In this document: positions 33,278 through 41,528 of the stretch, in pieces
Position numbering within the stretch: the first letter of the stretch is position 1
How the letters are laid out: every line of letters begins with the position of its first letter
IMG/VR virus record: IMGVR_UViG_3300030118_007055
Coordinates: 20,210 to 84,209 of that record
Length of the DNA stretch: 64,000 bases
DNA from: a virus
Strand: one strand, 5' to 3'
Translations under genes and position numbers: made by a program
Notes under the pieces: generated by a model
Databases searched by the model: none
What the model saw: the letters and a program-made list of their open reading frames with translations, nothing else
What the model was told of the DNA's origin: nothing

Positions 33278-34303
33278 TCAAGTTAAATGAGCAGGACAAC
33301 CCTCATAATATTTTATTTCATATGTAAAATTTTCAGGTAATGATTTTTCATCAAAATCTTCTTCAAAAACAGATGAATGTAGATCGCCTTTTTCATCAAA
33401 CACTTTGTAATAGAAAAAATCAAACTTCATAGGGCAATGCCATTTTGGATCGCCATCAATTTTTAATTCACCTTTTTTTGTAGCAAAACCACATAAAAGT
33501 TTACCGCTAAATGACCCATCATTCGGAAAACCTTTATAGGCTGCGTAATTGCTTTTAGCGTCTTTTATAGTAAAATTATCTAAATATCTCTGTATTTCAG
33601 ATAGTTGTAGCTCAAATCCATGCAATTCATCATTATCTAATGGTTTCATTTTTACAAGACCAGAATTATTAGAATTTTCATCTAAATCAAACTTTAAAAA
33701 CAAAAATTCACTAACTCTTGTAGAGTACTCAGGGAACATTTTTTTTACAGCTAAACTGTACATTAGGTCTTGAAGATTATCAGTGTAATCTTTACCTTTA
33801 AAAACTGATTTACTCGTTTTGAAATCTCTTATAATAGCAAATTTTTTTCTTTTATATAAAAACAGTTTATCTATGAAGCCTCTTATTTTATATTTTATAT
33901 CGCCATTATTTTCTATTATTAAAAAATCTTTTTCAGAATAATCTTCAGTGGGTTTGCCTAGCTCTTTACCAAAAAAATCATAAGTTAAGCCATTAAATAT
34001 CATCTCCTTCATTAACTGCACGTTTTCATCATCAGAAACACCCTCTCTAACAGCATGTTTTAGTATTAGTTTTTTTATCGATGGGATAGAAAAGACATCT
34101 TGTGTTTTTATAATTTTATTAAAATATTTTTTTCTTTTAGGTAACCCTAAAACCTCAAATATTAAATGGCAAATAGACCCTCTTTTTGCGCCATCATTAC
34201 TTTTATCTGGTAAATTTAATTTATATTTACACCAGTAAAGCCAAGAGCACGATTCAGCCGTTTTAATTCTGCTGGCAGATAAAGGTGTCTCAGGAATGTT
34301 CAT
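33278..34303 (-). CDS. RecB-family PD-(D/E)XK nuclease, possible Fe-S protein
   Basis: 341 residues. LSASRIKTAESCSWLYWCKYKLNLPD and RGSICHLIFEVL are the typical start of Cas4/AddB-like RecB nucleases (sxSri.....Cp..y.......; G...H...). IRGFIDKLFL followed by AIIRDFKTSK gives the D and D-x-K of the active site, and NLQDLMYSLAVKKMFP the Q-x3-Y helix. Cysteines in AESC near the N-terminus and in LLCGF, WHCPM and YEGCPA near the C-terminus could ligate a 4Fe-4S cluster as in AddB and Cas4. Next to primase and polymerase, it likely processes DNA ends during replication or recombination. Confidence 0.8.
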   Translation of the reverse strand: MNIPETPLSASRIKTAESCSWLYWCKYKLNLPDKSNDGAKRGSICHLIFEVLGLPKRKKYFNKIIKTQDVFSIPSIKKLILKHAVREGVSDDENVQLMKEMIFNGLTYDFFGKELGKPTEDYSEKDFLIIENNGDIKYKIRGFIDKLFLYKRKKFAIIRDFKTSKSVFKGKDYTDNLQDLMYSLAVKKMFPEYSTRVSEFLFLKFDLDENSNNSGLVKMKPLDNDELHGFELQLSEIQRYLDNFTIKDAKSNYAAYKGFPNDGSFSGKLLCGFATKKGELKIDGDPKWHCPMKFDFFYYKVFDEKGDLHSSVFEEDFDEKSLPENFTYEIKYYEGCPAHLT

Positions 34304-35363
34304 TGCTTAACACTAACGAAGTTTTTATTTCATTCTTAGTGAAGCATGAATTGTTCTTATCTATAAATTCTAAGATTTTTTGAAATTGTTTAGGTTGGTC
34401 TACGCTATCATAGTACCAATTTTTAAGTTCAAAATCGTCTAAATTAGCATCACCAAAATCATTATAAGGTTTTGGCGGCATTTTTATACTTAAATTTTGT
34501 AAATCAAAGTATTTCGATAATTTTAAATAATTTTTAACAGCTGCAATATGTCCTCTATTTTGCGAACTATGGTCATCATTATTAGTACAAATATAGATAT
34601 TGTTGACACACTTACTGCTAAGAAAATTAATAATATTGTTGTTAACGCATAAGCCAAATATGACAAGCACGTTCTTAATATTTTGTTCATAAAGGGCAAG
34701 AGCATCTCCTATACTTTCTACTAATATTACTGTTTTATTTTGTTCAATGGCCTCGTTAACGCCTGTTTTTACATTGAATGCAGGGTAAACCCAATTATTT
34801 CTTCTTCCTATGTGCTTCCACTTTGGATAATTATTGTCGTTATCAACTTTTCTTCCAGAAAATCCTATAATTTGTTTATGTTCATTATATATTGGAAAAA
34901 CCATTCGTCGATACATTTTTCCCACACCTGCTAAACCAACATCAAAGAGTTGTTGGGTTGCCTCAGATATCTTCCTATCATTATAAAATTTATAATTAGG
35001 AAATAATTTTTCTAAAGATTTTGCAGGGTAAACTTTTTCCATTTCTATAGTCTGCTTTTTTACATATTGTTCTACAGTACCAGACTTAATTTTTGAAATG
35101 ATTGAGCTATAATCCTCATTTCTTAATGATGCAGTAGCCCTAACAAGTGATTCAAAGGGTTGAGAACCTTTATTTTGGACAAAATCCATCCAAACTCCTG
35201 TATTTTTATATATTTTTACAGCAGTTTTATTATCTCCATTTCTATATAGAGCTTGAGTTCTCCAGTGATCACCGCAATCTATAAGATTGTAACCCAAAGA
35301 CTCTAAGGTTTGTTGAAAATCATCCGAGCTGATCAAAGTCTGGTATTTCTTGTTGCTGTCCAT
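34290..35363 (-). CDS. dnaG: DNA primase, DnaG/TOPRIM type without zinc finger
   Basis: 357 residues. The N-terminal DHWRTQALYRNGDNKTAVKIYKNTGVWMDF resembles the primase CHC2 region in layout, but the zinc-binding cysteines are absent. The RNA polymerase basic region shows MYRRMVFPIYNEHKQIIGFSGRKV. TOPRIM follows: VILVESIGDALAL with the acidic glutamate and IYICTNNDDHSSQNRG replacing the usual DxD with NND. It primes lagging strands with the adjacent helicase. It overlaps the helicase gene by 44 nt; no later start codon is evident. The altered TOPRIM metal motif is worth noting. Confidence 0.82.
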   Translation of the reverse strand: MDSNKKYQTLISSDDFQQTLESLGYNLIDCGDHWRTQALYRNGDNKTAVKIYKNTGVWMDFVQNKGSQPFESLVRATASLRNEDYSSIISKIKSGTVEQYVKKQTIEMEKVYPAKSLEKLFPNYKFYNDRKISEATQQLFDVGLAGVGKMYRRMVFPIYNEHKQIIGFSGRKVDNDNNYPKWKHIGRRNNWVYPAFNVKTGVNEAIEQNKTVILVESIGDALALYEQNIKNVLVIFGLCVNNNIINFLSSKCVNNIYICTNNDDHSSQNRGHIAAVKNYLKLSKYFDLQNLSIKMPPKPYNDFGDANLDDFELKNWYYDSVDQPKQFQKILEFIDKNNSCFTKNEIKTSLVLSNEHS

Positions 35364-36840
35364 CTGTATTTAACTCAATGTCGCCATTTAATACACGAGC
35401 TATATCTCTCAAGTCGCCCCTTTCGGTGATATTAAAATTATTAAAATCTAAATTAATTGAATTTTTTCTCAAGGTATCGCCAACTCTAACAGGCTCTACA
35501 GCGCCAGCTATGTCATTTCCTAAATGTCTAGATTTTACGTTTATCAGCTTGTGAGTGCCAAAAGATGCGCCCTCCCTCTCTATTTCATCAGCAGTTTTGT
35601 TTCTTAATATAAACATGTGCGAACAGAACTGTGTAATCCTATCAGATAATGAAACAACTGATTCATCATCTACTATTGTATCTGAGTTTCGGTTATTTGT
35701 TATACCATACCTATTGGATTGAACTGAAGTAATCATAGGAATAATTGGCTCGCTATCATACAAAATTTCTTTCTGAACGCATTTTTTAAACTTATCGACC
35801 ATCTCTCCAACGATTTGCCACTCTGATTTATTCATCATGGATTCAGAAGTTGTTTTAATGTAATCAAAAGAAAAAATCATCTGATTACCTCTACCAACTT
35901 TAGAATAATAAAATCTTTTTAAAGTATTTATCATTGAATCTACATCCATACCTCCCACATTGTAATAGTAAAATTTTAAATCTTTTACTTTGGCCCAAAC
36001 TGATCTAACTTTATCTACAACTGTTTTACCAGCCTGTCGCCACTTACCACTCTCTAATAAATGCATGGGTATGTTTGAGAGAGCGGAGCATTGTCTCATA
36101 ATAAGCTCCTCTTTGCTCATCTCTCCGTTATCAAAATGCAAGACGGGAACATTATATTTTAGACTAACTTTAGTGCAATAATCCATACAAAACTGAGTTT
36201 TACCAACTCCAGATCTAGCAACAACAACAGTTATATTTCCAGGTCTTAATAAAGATCCATATATGTCATTGATTTTCTCATGAGGACCAAACATGCCAAA
36301 CTCCGTAACAGGATTGTTACCTCTATCCTCAATAAGATTTTCCATGTCATCATATATGTTGACAGGAATGTCATTGCCGATCTCATATAAATTTATTTTT
36401 GAATTATAAATTTTATCAGCCGCCTCGATAATATCTGCGTAAGATGTCTCAGGAGACATCCCCTTCATCTTTTTAGCTATAGTATTTGATGATTTAAGTA
36501 TCTCGCGTCTAATTGAATACTTTTTAAGTTCCTTAGCAGTTTTTATTGTATTTCCAGAAGGAACTTTTCTTAGACATAAAGACTTTATATAGTCTGATGG
36601 ATTTAGATTGTCTTCAAATGATATACCTACTTCATTAACTCTTTGAGCTATAATAATTTCATCGACATCCTCGCCCGCATTTACAGCTTGCTCTATAATT
36701 CTAAATATAGTGCTATTTAACGATGACTGTTCAGAGTAAAAATCTGAAACACTTATAAAGTTGCATATTTCTGTTAACGCTTGAGGCTCTTTTAACAAAC
36801 CTGCTAAAAGCTGTTTTTCTAATTCGTAAGAGTATATCAT
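35320..36840 (-). CDS. dnaB: Replicative DNA helicase, DnaB type
   Basis: 506 residues. The N-terminal helical domain (ELEKQLLAGLLKEP, VSDFYSEQSS, NTIFRII-like) is followed by a RecA-like motor with Walker A ARSGVGKT (208-215), PVLHFDNGEMSKEEL (motif 1a), Walker B MIFSFD (321-326), a VQSNR motif 3 segment and a late VKSRHLGND loop. It unwinds DNA as a hexamer at the fork and recruits the primase encoded next. No separate helicase loader was seen. The gene overlaps the small gene upstream by 4 nt. Confidence 0.9.
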   Translation of the reverse strand: MIYSYELEKQLLAGLLKEPQALTEICNFISVSDFYSEQSSLNSTIFRIIEQAVNAGEDVDEIIIAQRVNEVGISFEDNLNPSDYIKSLCLRKVPSGNTIKTAKELKKYSIRREILKSSNTIAKKMKGMSPETSYADIIEAADKIYNSKINLYEIGNDIPVNIYDDMENLIEDRGNNPVTEFGMFGPHEKINDIYGSLLRPGNITVVVARSGVGKTQFCMDYCTKVSLKYNVPVLHFDNGEMSKEELIMRQCSALSNIPMHLLESGKWRQAGKTVVDKVRSVWAKVKDLKFYYYNVGGMDVDSMINTLKRFYYSKVGRGNQMIFSFDYIKTTSESMMNKSEWQIVGEMVDKFKKCVQKEILYDSEPIIPMITSVQSNRYGITNNRNSDTIVDDESVVSLSDRITQFCSHMFILRNKTADEIEREGASFGTHKLINVKSRHLGNDIAGAVEPVRVGDTLRKNSINLDFNNFNITERGDLRDIARVLNGDIELNTDGQQQEIPDFDQLG

Positions 36841-37082
36841 TCTTCGTCATCTTGAGATCGCTTTTCTACAGTAGAACTCTCAAGAAAATCTTGCAAGCAT
36901 TTACTTAGTGCAAGCTCAGTCATTGCACAATCAAATTTTCTGTATATTAAAGGCTTACCATTCTCAGATGAAACCGCCATTATAATTCCTTTGTATTTAT
37001 CCGCGCCGCCTGAAAGCTCATATAGTTTATCAACCATCTCGCTTGGTATATGAAAATCACTTTCTTCATCTTCAATATTCAT
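36837..37082 (-). CDS. Hypothetical acidic protein (81 aa)
   Basis: A small acidic protein between nuclease and helicase genes, overlapping both by 4 nt. The central VSSENGKPLIYRKFDCAMTELALSKCLQDFL suggests a short strand-helix fold; the tail is very acidic (SQDDEE). No known family recognised. Position suggests a replication accessory, possibly a loader or regulator of the helicase, but nothing in sequence proves that. Confidence 0.5.
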   Translation of the reverse strand: MNIEDEESDFHIPSEMVDKLYELSGGADKYKGIIMAVSSENGKPLIYRKFDCAMTELALSKCLQDFLESSTVEKRSQDDEE

Positions 37083-37486
37083 AGGTATATATCTTGATTT
37101 TTAAATAATGATGCCTGTATCTCATCTTGAGGATAAACCTCTGCTAACTTTATGCCATTTGCTTGACAGAAATCAAGTTTCTTTTCATCCCTTTTTAGTT
37201 GGTCAGAATACTTAAAGTGATTTTTATGAAAAAATTTAACATACTTTGTATGTTGTGCGCCTTGAACTTCAACAGCAATTTTTTTATTGGCGTTATAAAA
37301 ATCTAAAGTTAATCTAGTCCCTACAACTCTGAACTCCTCAAAAACAATATCGTTCTGCCAATATTCAAAAAGAAATTTCTTAACCTTTGTTTGAAATTTG
37401 CTACGACTAGGTTTATGCCAATCTATTAAATATTTTTTTGCGTTTTTAAGATTTCTTTGTTTACCATATTGATCAACAAACTTCAT
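37079..37486 (-). CDS. Vsr/DUF559-like PD-(D/E)XK endonuclease
   Basis: 135 residues. RLTLDFYNANKKIAVEVQGAQH gives a PD-(D/E)XK core of the Vsr/DUF559 type (D-x-n-I-x-V-E-V-x-G-x-x-H), followed by DQLKRDEKKLDFCQANGIKLAEVYP, the matching helix and last strand. These enzymes cut mismatched or branched DNA. Next to the RecA-like gene it may serve as a recombination endonuclease or junction resolvase. It shares 4-nt overlaps with both neighbours. Confidence 0.75.
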   Translation of the reverse strand: MKFVDQYGKQRNLKNAKKYLIDWHKPSRSKFQTKVKKFLFEYWQNDIVFEEFRVVGTRLTLDFYNANKKIAVEVQGAQHTKYVKFFHKNHFKYSDQLKRDEKKLDFCQANGIKLAEVYPQDEIQASLFKNQDIYL

Positions 37487-38592
37487 GACGTTATTTGCTG
37501 TTTAAAGTAATCAATTAAAAATTTGCAAAGTTTTTCATCTTCATCAAGAACTTTAAATAGATTGTTATCTCCTTGAATTTGCTCAGGAAACTCTAATTTA
37601 TTATCATTTAATAAATCTTTGAAATCATCTGTAGGTTTAATCCAAGATCCTTTTTTTTCTACAAAGTCCCAAGCATAAAGTAAATCAACTACCTCTTTTT
37701 CAATCCATATAGAGTTACCACCAGATCTATTATACCTAACAGGATAACTTAAAGTGACATTTGATTTTTCATTAGGAGATTTAGCTATTAAAACCTTTGC
37801 AAAATGACCGATGATTGGATTTTTTCTCTCATCAATAGTTTTTAAACTTGGGTTATGAAGAATCAAATCGGCTTTATACCTAGGTTGAAACTGTATGCAA
37901 GTATTAGCATAATGCTGTAAAGCATATCCACCTGTAGCTACAGATTGTCTAGGCGGCTCTTTAGAATATTGATCTCTCATTTCTGATCTTACCTGACTAA
38001 TAAAAATAGCCATGTGACCTCTCTTGCCTAAAGCTATACTAGTTTGAGCACACCATCTAGCTGCAATGGACGCTCCAGAGGCTATTTTAGCAAACTCTTC
38101 AAAACCTTTAGATGCGTCATTTTTTGCCGTTAATCCATCAACAGAATCTAATATAAAACAATATTTTTGTGGGTTTTTTACATTATCTATAAGCTGCTTG
38201 ATACAAGTCATAGCTGTTTCATAGATGTTGGTTTCTAAAACAAAGCAAGTGCCATCTACCCACTCATCTGCTGACCAAACAAACTTTACACCTGATCTTT
38301 CCCTTATTTCTGGAGCGAGTCTACCTTCAGCTTTAATATACAAACCTCTTGGCTTCTCTACAGTCTTTAAAAAATTTTTCATTACTTCCAAAGCTTCAGA
38401 GGTTTTACCTCCCTCAGTCAGCCCAGTAAAACGATGTAATCCAGGTCCAAAGCCTCCATTCATGCAAAGGTCAAACTGCAAAGATCCACTAGAGACTTTG
38501 TAATCGTACTCTTTTTCAAAGTTATAATGATCGCTTTTGTTTGATTTCAAAAAATTACCAAGAATATCGTTTGGGTCTGGTCCTTCACTCAT
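37483..38592 (-). CDS. recA: RecA/UvsX-like recombinase
   Basis: 369 residues. SGSLQFDLCMNGGFGPGLHRFTG leads to Walker A GLTEGGKT (57-64). LYIKAEG holds the catalytic glutamate region, YCFILDSVDGL is Walker B (about 144-154), and IFISQVRS with GGYALQHYAN corresponds to the L1/L2 DNA-binding and sensor region. A C-terminal helical part follows. It pairs homologous strands during replication and repair. Walker A has Glu where Ser is usual, as in some phage homologues. It overlaps its neighbours at both ends (4 and 8 nt). Confidence 0.85.
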   Translation of the reverse strand: MSEGPDPNDILGNFLKSNKSDHYNFEKEYDYKVSSGSLQFDLCMNGGFGPGLHRFTGLTEGGKTSEALEVMKNFLKTVEKPRGLYIKAEGRLAPEIRERSGVKFVWSADEWVDGTCFVLETNIYETAMTCIKQLIDNVKNPQKYCFILDSVDGLTAKNDASKGFEEFAKIASGASIAARWCAQTSIALGKRGHMAIFISQVRSEMRDQYSKEPPRQSVATGGYALQHYANTCIQFQPRYKADLILHNPSLKTIDERKNPIIGHFAKVLIAKSPNEKSNVTLSYPVRYNRSGGNSIWIEKEVVDLLYAWDFVEKKGSWIKPTDDFKDLLNDNKLEFPEQIQGDNNLFKVLDEDEKLCKFLIDYFKQQITS

Positions 38593-38932
38593 TTAAAAAA
38601 TCTCTAACTGTTTTTTTATTATATTTAATATTGGCATCTTTACCAACCTTATCGCCAATACTATACTTCGGATATTTTGAAAAGTCTACCTTAAAATTAA
38701 AAGCTCTAAATTTTTCATCTAAAGTTTCTGTCAATTTGGGACTAGTCAAATAAGCTAAAGAGTCAAATTTTTTTGGAAAGCTTACCTCGCACATAAACTC
38801 TTGTGAATATCTATCACATAGATCATTTAAAAGCTTCATTTCGCGAGAAAAAAAAGGTCTACGACCCTTTTCAGGAACTTCTAAAAGCTTAAATAATATT
38901 TCTCTTTTATTTAGCTTAAATTTTTTACTCAC
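38585..38932 (-). CDS. Hypothetical protein (115 aa)
   Basis: A basic helical protein with no family recognised. FKLNKREILFKLLEVPEKGRRPFFSREMKLLNDL resembles an N-terminal part of phage proteins that act with recombinases; the end has IKYNKKTVRDFLN. It sits at the boundary between the recombination genes and the glycan island, overlapping recA by 8 nt and following gmd by 2 nt. Confidence 0.5.
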   Translation of the reverse strand: MSKKFKLNKREILFKLLEVPEKGRRPFFSREMKLLNDLCDRYSQEFMCEVSFPKKFDSLAYLTSPKLTETLDEKFRAFNFKVDFSKYPKYSIGDKVGKDANIKYNKKTVRDFLNE

Positions 38933-38934
38933 TA

Positions 38935-39999
38935 CTAAAGATTTAATTCTTTCAAATCTTTGTCAATCATTTTTTTAACAAGGTTTTGAAATGAACTATT
39001 AGGCTTCCAATTTAACTCATTCCTAGCTCTAGCAGAATCACCCCAAAGAGCGCCAACCTCGGCTGGTCTATAAAATTTTGGATCAACCTCCACTAATAGA
39101 TCATCACCATGAAAATATTTAGCGTCTTCTTTAGTTCCTTCCCACCTACACATTGATCTATGAAAACCAGCGACATTGAAAGCTTCCTCGACAAACTCTC
39201 TAATAGTGTGTGTTTCATTAGATGAAAGCACATAGTCATTAGGAGTTTTTTTAACTGCATCAGTTAAGTGCTTTTCTTGGTTTAGCATTCTCCAAACGCC
39301 GTCCATAAAATCTTCAGCATCACTCCAATCTCTAGTAGATTCAATATTACCTAATCTTAAAGGTTCAAAACTTTTTTTATCTGTATAGTCTTTAGATATT
39401 CTTGCTACATTTTTAGTTATTTTTCTTGTAACAAATTCCTCACCTCTTCTATCGCCTTCATGATTGAATAACCAACCTTGAACAGCATAAATATTAAAAG
39501 ATTCTCTATATACTTTAACTATATGTCTGGCTGAGCATTTTGAAGCTCCATAGGGGCTTCTAGGTCTTAAAGGGTGATTTTCATTTTGAGGTTCAAATAC
39601 AATATCTCCAAATTCTTCAGAACTTCCCGCGTTGTAATAGCGACACTGCGGGCAATGCCTTTTTATAGATTCTAGTTGATGTAAAACTGCAATTGAATTA
39701 GTTTGAATATGATTTAGTGGCATATCCCAACTACTACCTACAAATGAATTTGCGGCAAAATTTATAAAGTAATATGGCTTATATTTTTCTATAACTTTAT
39801 CTATATTTTGAGCGTCGGTTACATCTAAGTCTGCTAAAATAAATCTTGGGTTTTCAAGTAGGTTTTTTATATTTATGTGATTTTTAACACTTAATCTTCT
39901 AACTCCTCCAATAATAGTAAAATCTGTATTTTTTAGAAGATAGTCTGCCATTAAACTACCATCTTGACCTGTCACACCTGTTATAATTATTGTTTTCAT
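38935..39999 (-). CDS. gmd: GDP-mannose 4,6-dehydratase
   Basis: 354 residues, a full-length extended SDR. The NADP site TGVTGQDG (7-14), SSEEFG (126-131), Y150-x3-K154 and the strongly diagnostic NHEGDRRGEEFVTRKI are all present. It converts GDP-mannose to GDP-4-keto-6-deoxymannose, the precursor of fucose, rhamnose, perosamine and colitose. Related enzymes act on GDP-heptose. The next gene is a GDP-fucose synthase homologue 3 nt away, so GDP-L-fucose or a heptose analogue is the likely product. Confidence 0.92.
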   Translation of the reverse strand: MKTIIITGVTGQDGSLMADYLLKNTDFTIIGGVRRLSVKNHINIKNLLENPRFILADLDVTDAQNIDKVIEKYKPYYFINFAANSFVGSSWDMPLNHIQTNSIAVLHQLESIKRHCPQCRYYNAGSSEEFGDIVFEPQNENHPLRPRSPYGASKCSARHIVKVYRESFNIYAVQGWLFNHEGDRRGEEFVTRKITKNVARISKDYTDKKSFEPLRLGNIESTRDWSDAEDFMDGVWRMLNQEKHLTDAVKKTPNDYVLSSNETHTIREFVEEAFNVAGFHRSMCRWEGTKEDAKYFHGDDLLVEVDPKFYRPAEVGALWGDSARARNELNWKPNSSFQNLVKKMIDKDLKELNL

Positions 40000-40002
40000 A
40001 AA

Positions 40003-40914
40003 TTACTTATGATTAATATATCTTTTATTATAAGTTTTTCTAATGCCTTCCTCTAAAGATTTAAAAGTAAATGTCGGAAATTTTTGTAAAAACTTTTTTG
40101 AACAAGCATCTTTACGAATTTGGCCATCAGGCTTGCTTGTGTCCCAAACTATTTCCAAATCATTAACATCTAAAGATTTCATAGCTATTGCTGCTATTTC
40201 TCTAATATAATGATTTTCAGGGTTACATACATTGTAAAGAAATGGACGCTGTTCATTTATTAATAATGAAATAGCTTTAGCTAAATCATCAGCATACATA
40301 AACTGTCTAAAAACACACCCTGTTCCAAAAAGAGTAATTTGTTTATGATCGTTAACTTTAGCTTGATGTATTTTGTGTATCAAACTTGATACAAAATGAG
40401 CTTTATCTCCTTCAAAATGATCATGTTCAGAGTATAAATTACATGGTATTACAGAACTATAATTAGTTCCGTATTGTTTGTTATATGCGTCGATTTGCAC
40501 TGACATAGATCTTTTTGCGTATCCGTATGCAAAATTACTTTTGGTTGGCGGCCCTGAATGCAATTGATCTTCCGTCAACGGATAATTCGTTACATGATCA
40601 GGATATATGCAAGTGCTTAAAACTGATATTAAGTTTTTGCATCCACTTTGATAAGCATATCTTATAACGTTTGTATTTATTAAAACATTATCATCAAAAA
40701 AAGTGGCGGGATTGTTTATATTATCCATTATACCGCCAACTTTAGCAGCTAAATGTATTATCAGATCTGGTTTTAAATCATTAAAAAGATTTTTAACTAA
40801 TTTTTGATCTGTTAAATCACAATCTTTACTAGAAAGATATATTGCATCTGGTAGGTATTGTTTTAAATGTTTACCCACCATACTAGAGCCTCCTGTAACT
40901 AAAATTTTACTCAT
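40003..40914 (-). CDS. fcl: GDP-L-fucose synthase homologue
   Basis: 303 residues. TGGSSMVGKHL binds NADP, AAKVGGI is the family motif, STCIYP carries the epimerase cysteine C102, Y130-x3-K134 is the SDR pair, and DKAHFVSSLI carries the second epimerase residue H173. With both C and H retained, 3,5-epimerisation and 4-reduction of the keto sugar are expected. Its start is 8 nt inside the isomerase gene. Together with gmd it makes GDP-fucose unless the substrate is GDP-heptose. Confidence 0.9.
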   Translation of the reverse strand: MSKILVTGGSSMVGKHLKQYLPDAIYLSSKDCDLTDQKLVKNLFNDLKPDLIIHLAAKVGGIMDNINNPATFFDDNVLINTNVIRYAYQSGCKNLISVLSTCIYPDHVTNYPLTEDQLHSGPPTKSNFAYGYAKRSMSVQIDAYNKQYGTNYSSVIPCNLYSEHDHFEGDKAHFVSSLIHKIHQAKVNDHKQITLFGTGCVFRQFMYADDLAKAISLLINEQRPFLYNVCNPENHYIREIAAIAMKSLDVNDLEIVWDTSKPDGQIRKDACSKKFLQKFPTFTFKSLEEGIRKTYNKRYINHK

Positions 40915-41521
40915 TTATAGGATCTCTCACTAAGGGTTGAGAAAGGTTTTTTCTAATCACTTCTTGTTTTATACTTGGGCATTCAGCTCCTAAGTCATGT
41001 ATTAAATCATAAAAAAGAATTAAACTTAAAACTTCAACCGTATGAAAGTACTTACAATTCAAATTAATCTCATTTACAGCGTCTTCCAAAATACCTCTTG
41101 ACTGTCCAGAGATCATTGCTGTTTTAAAATTATTTTCTAAAGCCCAGTGACAACATGATATCACATTTTTAGAACTTCCTGAACAAGATAATCCTATTAT
41201 CATGGATTTTTTACTCATTTTGCCGCTATTTTTTTGCAATTCAAGCCATCTTAAAAATAAATGATTATACCCGTAATCATTAGCTATGCTAGTCATTAAA
41301 CATTGACTTTCCATAGCGCTAACTGATTTTTTAATTCCTGCTTTTACAAAAAGTCTAGTGCAATCGTCAGCAGCGTGATTAGCTACCGCCCACAAACCTC
41401 CATTTGCGACTAAGTATATGTCATCGCTTTTTTTAAAATCTTCAGTTAATTTTTTCCACTCAAGGCTATTAAGAGTCGTATCAAATTTATTTTCTATATT
41501 TTCAAAATCAATATGCCTCAT
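40907..41521 (-). CDS. gmhA: SIS-domain phosphosugar isomerase, GmhA-like
   Basis: 204 residues. The SIS fold is seen in VANGGLWAVANHAADDCTRLF (phosphate-binding strand-loop-helix, as in GNGGSAxxAxHxAxD of GmhA), then MIIGLSCSGSSKNVI, the serine-rich phosphosugar loop, and the closing HTVEVLSLILFYDLIHDLGAE. GmhA converts sedoheptulose 7-phosphate to D-glycero-manno-heptose 7-phosphate. Sedoheptulose is a transketolase product, and a transketolase pair is in the same island, so a heptose route is possible. Kinase and guanylyl transferase steps are not seen. Confidence 0.75.
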   Translation of the reverse strand: MRHIDFENIENKFDTTLNSLEWKKLTEDFKKSDDIYLVANGGLWAVANHAADDCTRLFVKAGIKKSVSAMESQCLMTSIANDYGYNHLFLRWLELQKNSGKMSKKSMIIGLSCSGSSKNVISCCHWALENNFKTAMISGQSRGILEDAVNEINLNCKYFHTVEVLSLILFYDLIHDLGAECPSIKQEVIRKNLSQPLVRDPINE

Positions 41522-41528
41522 GATAAGA

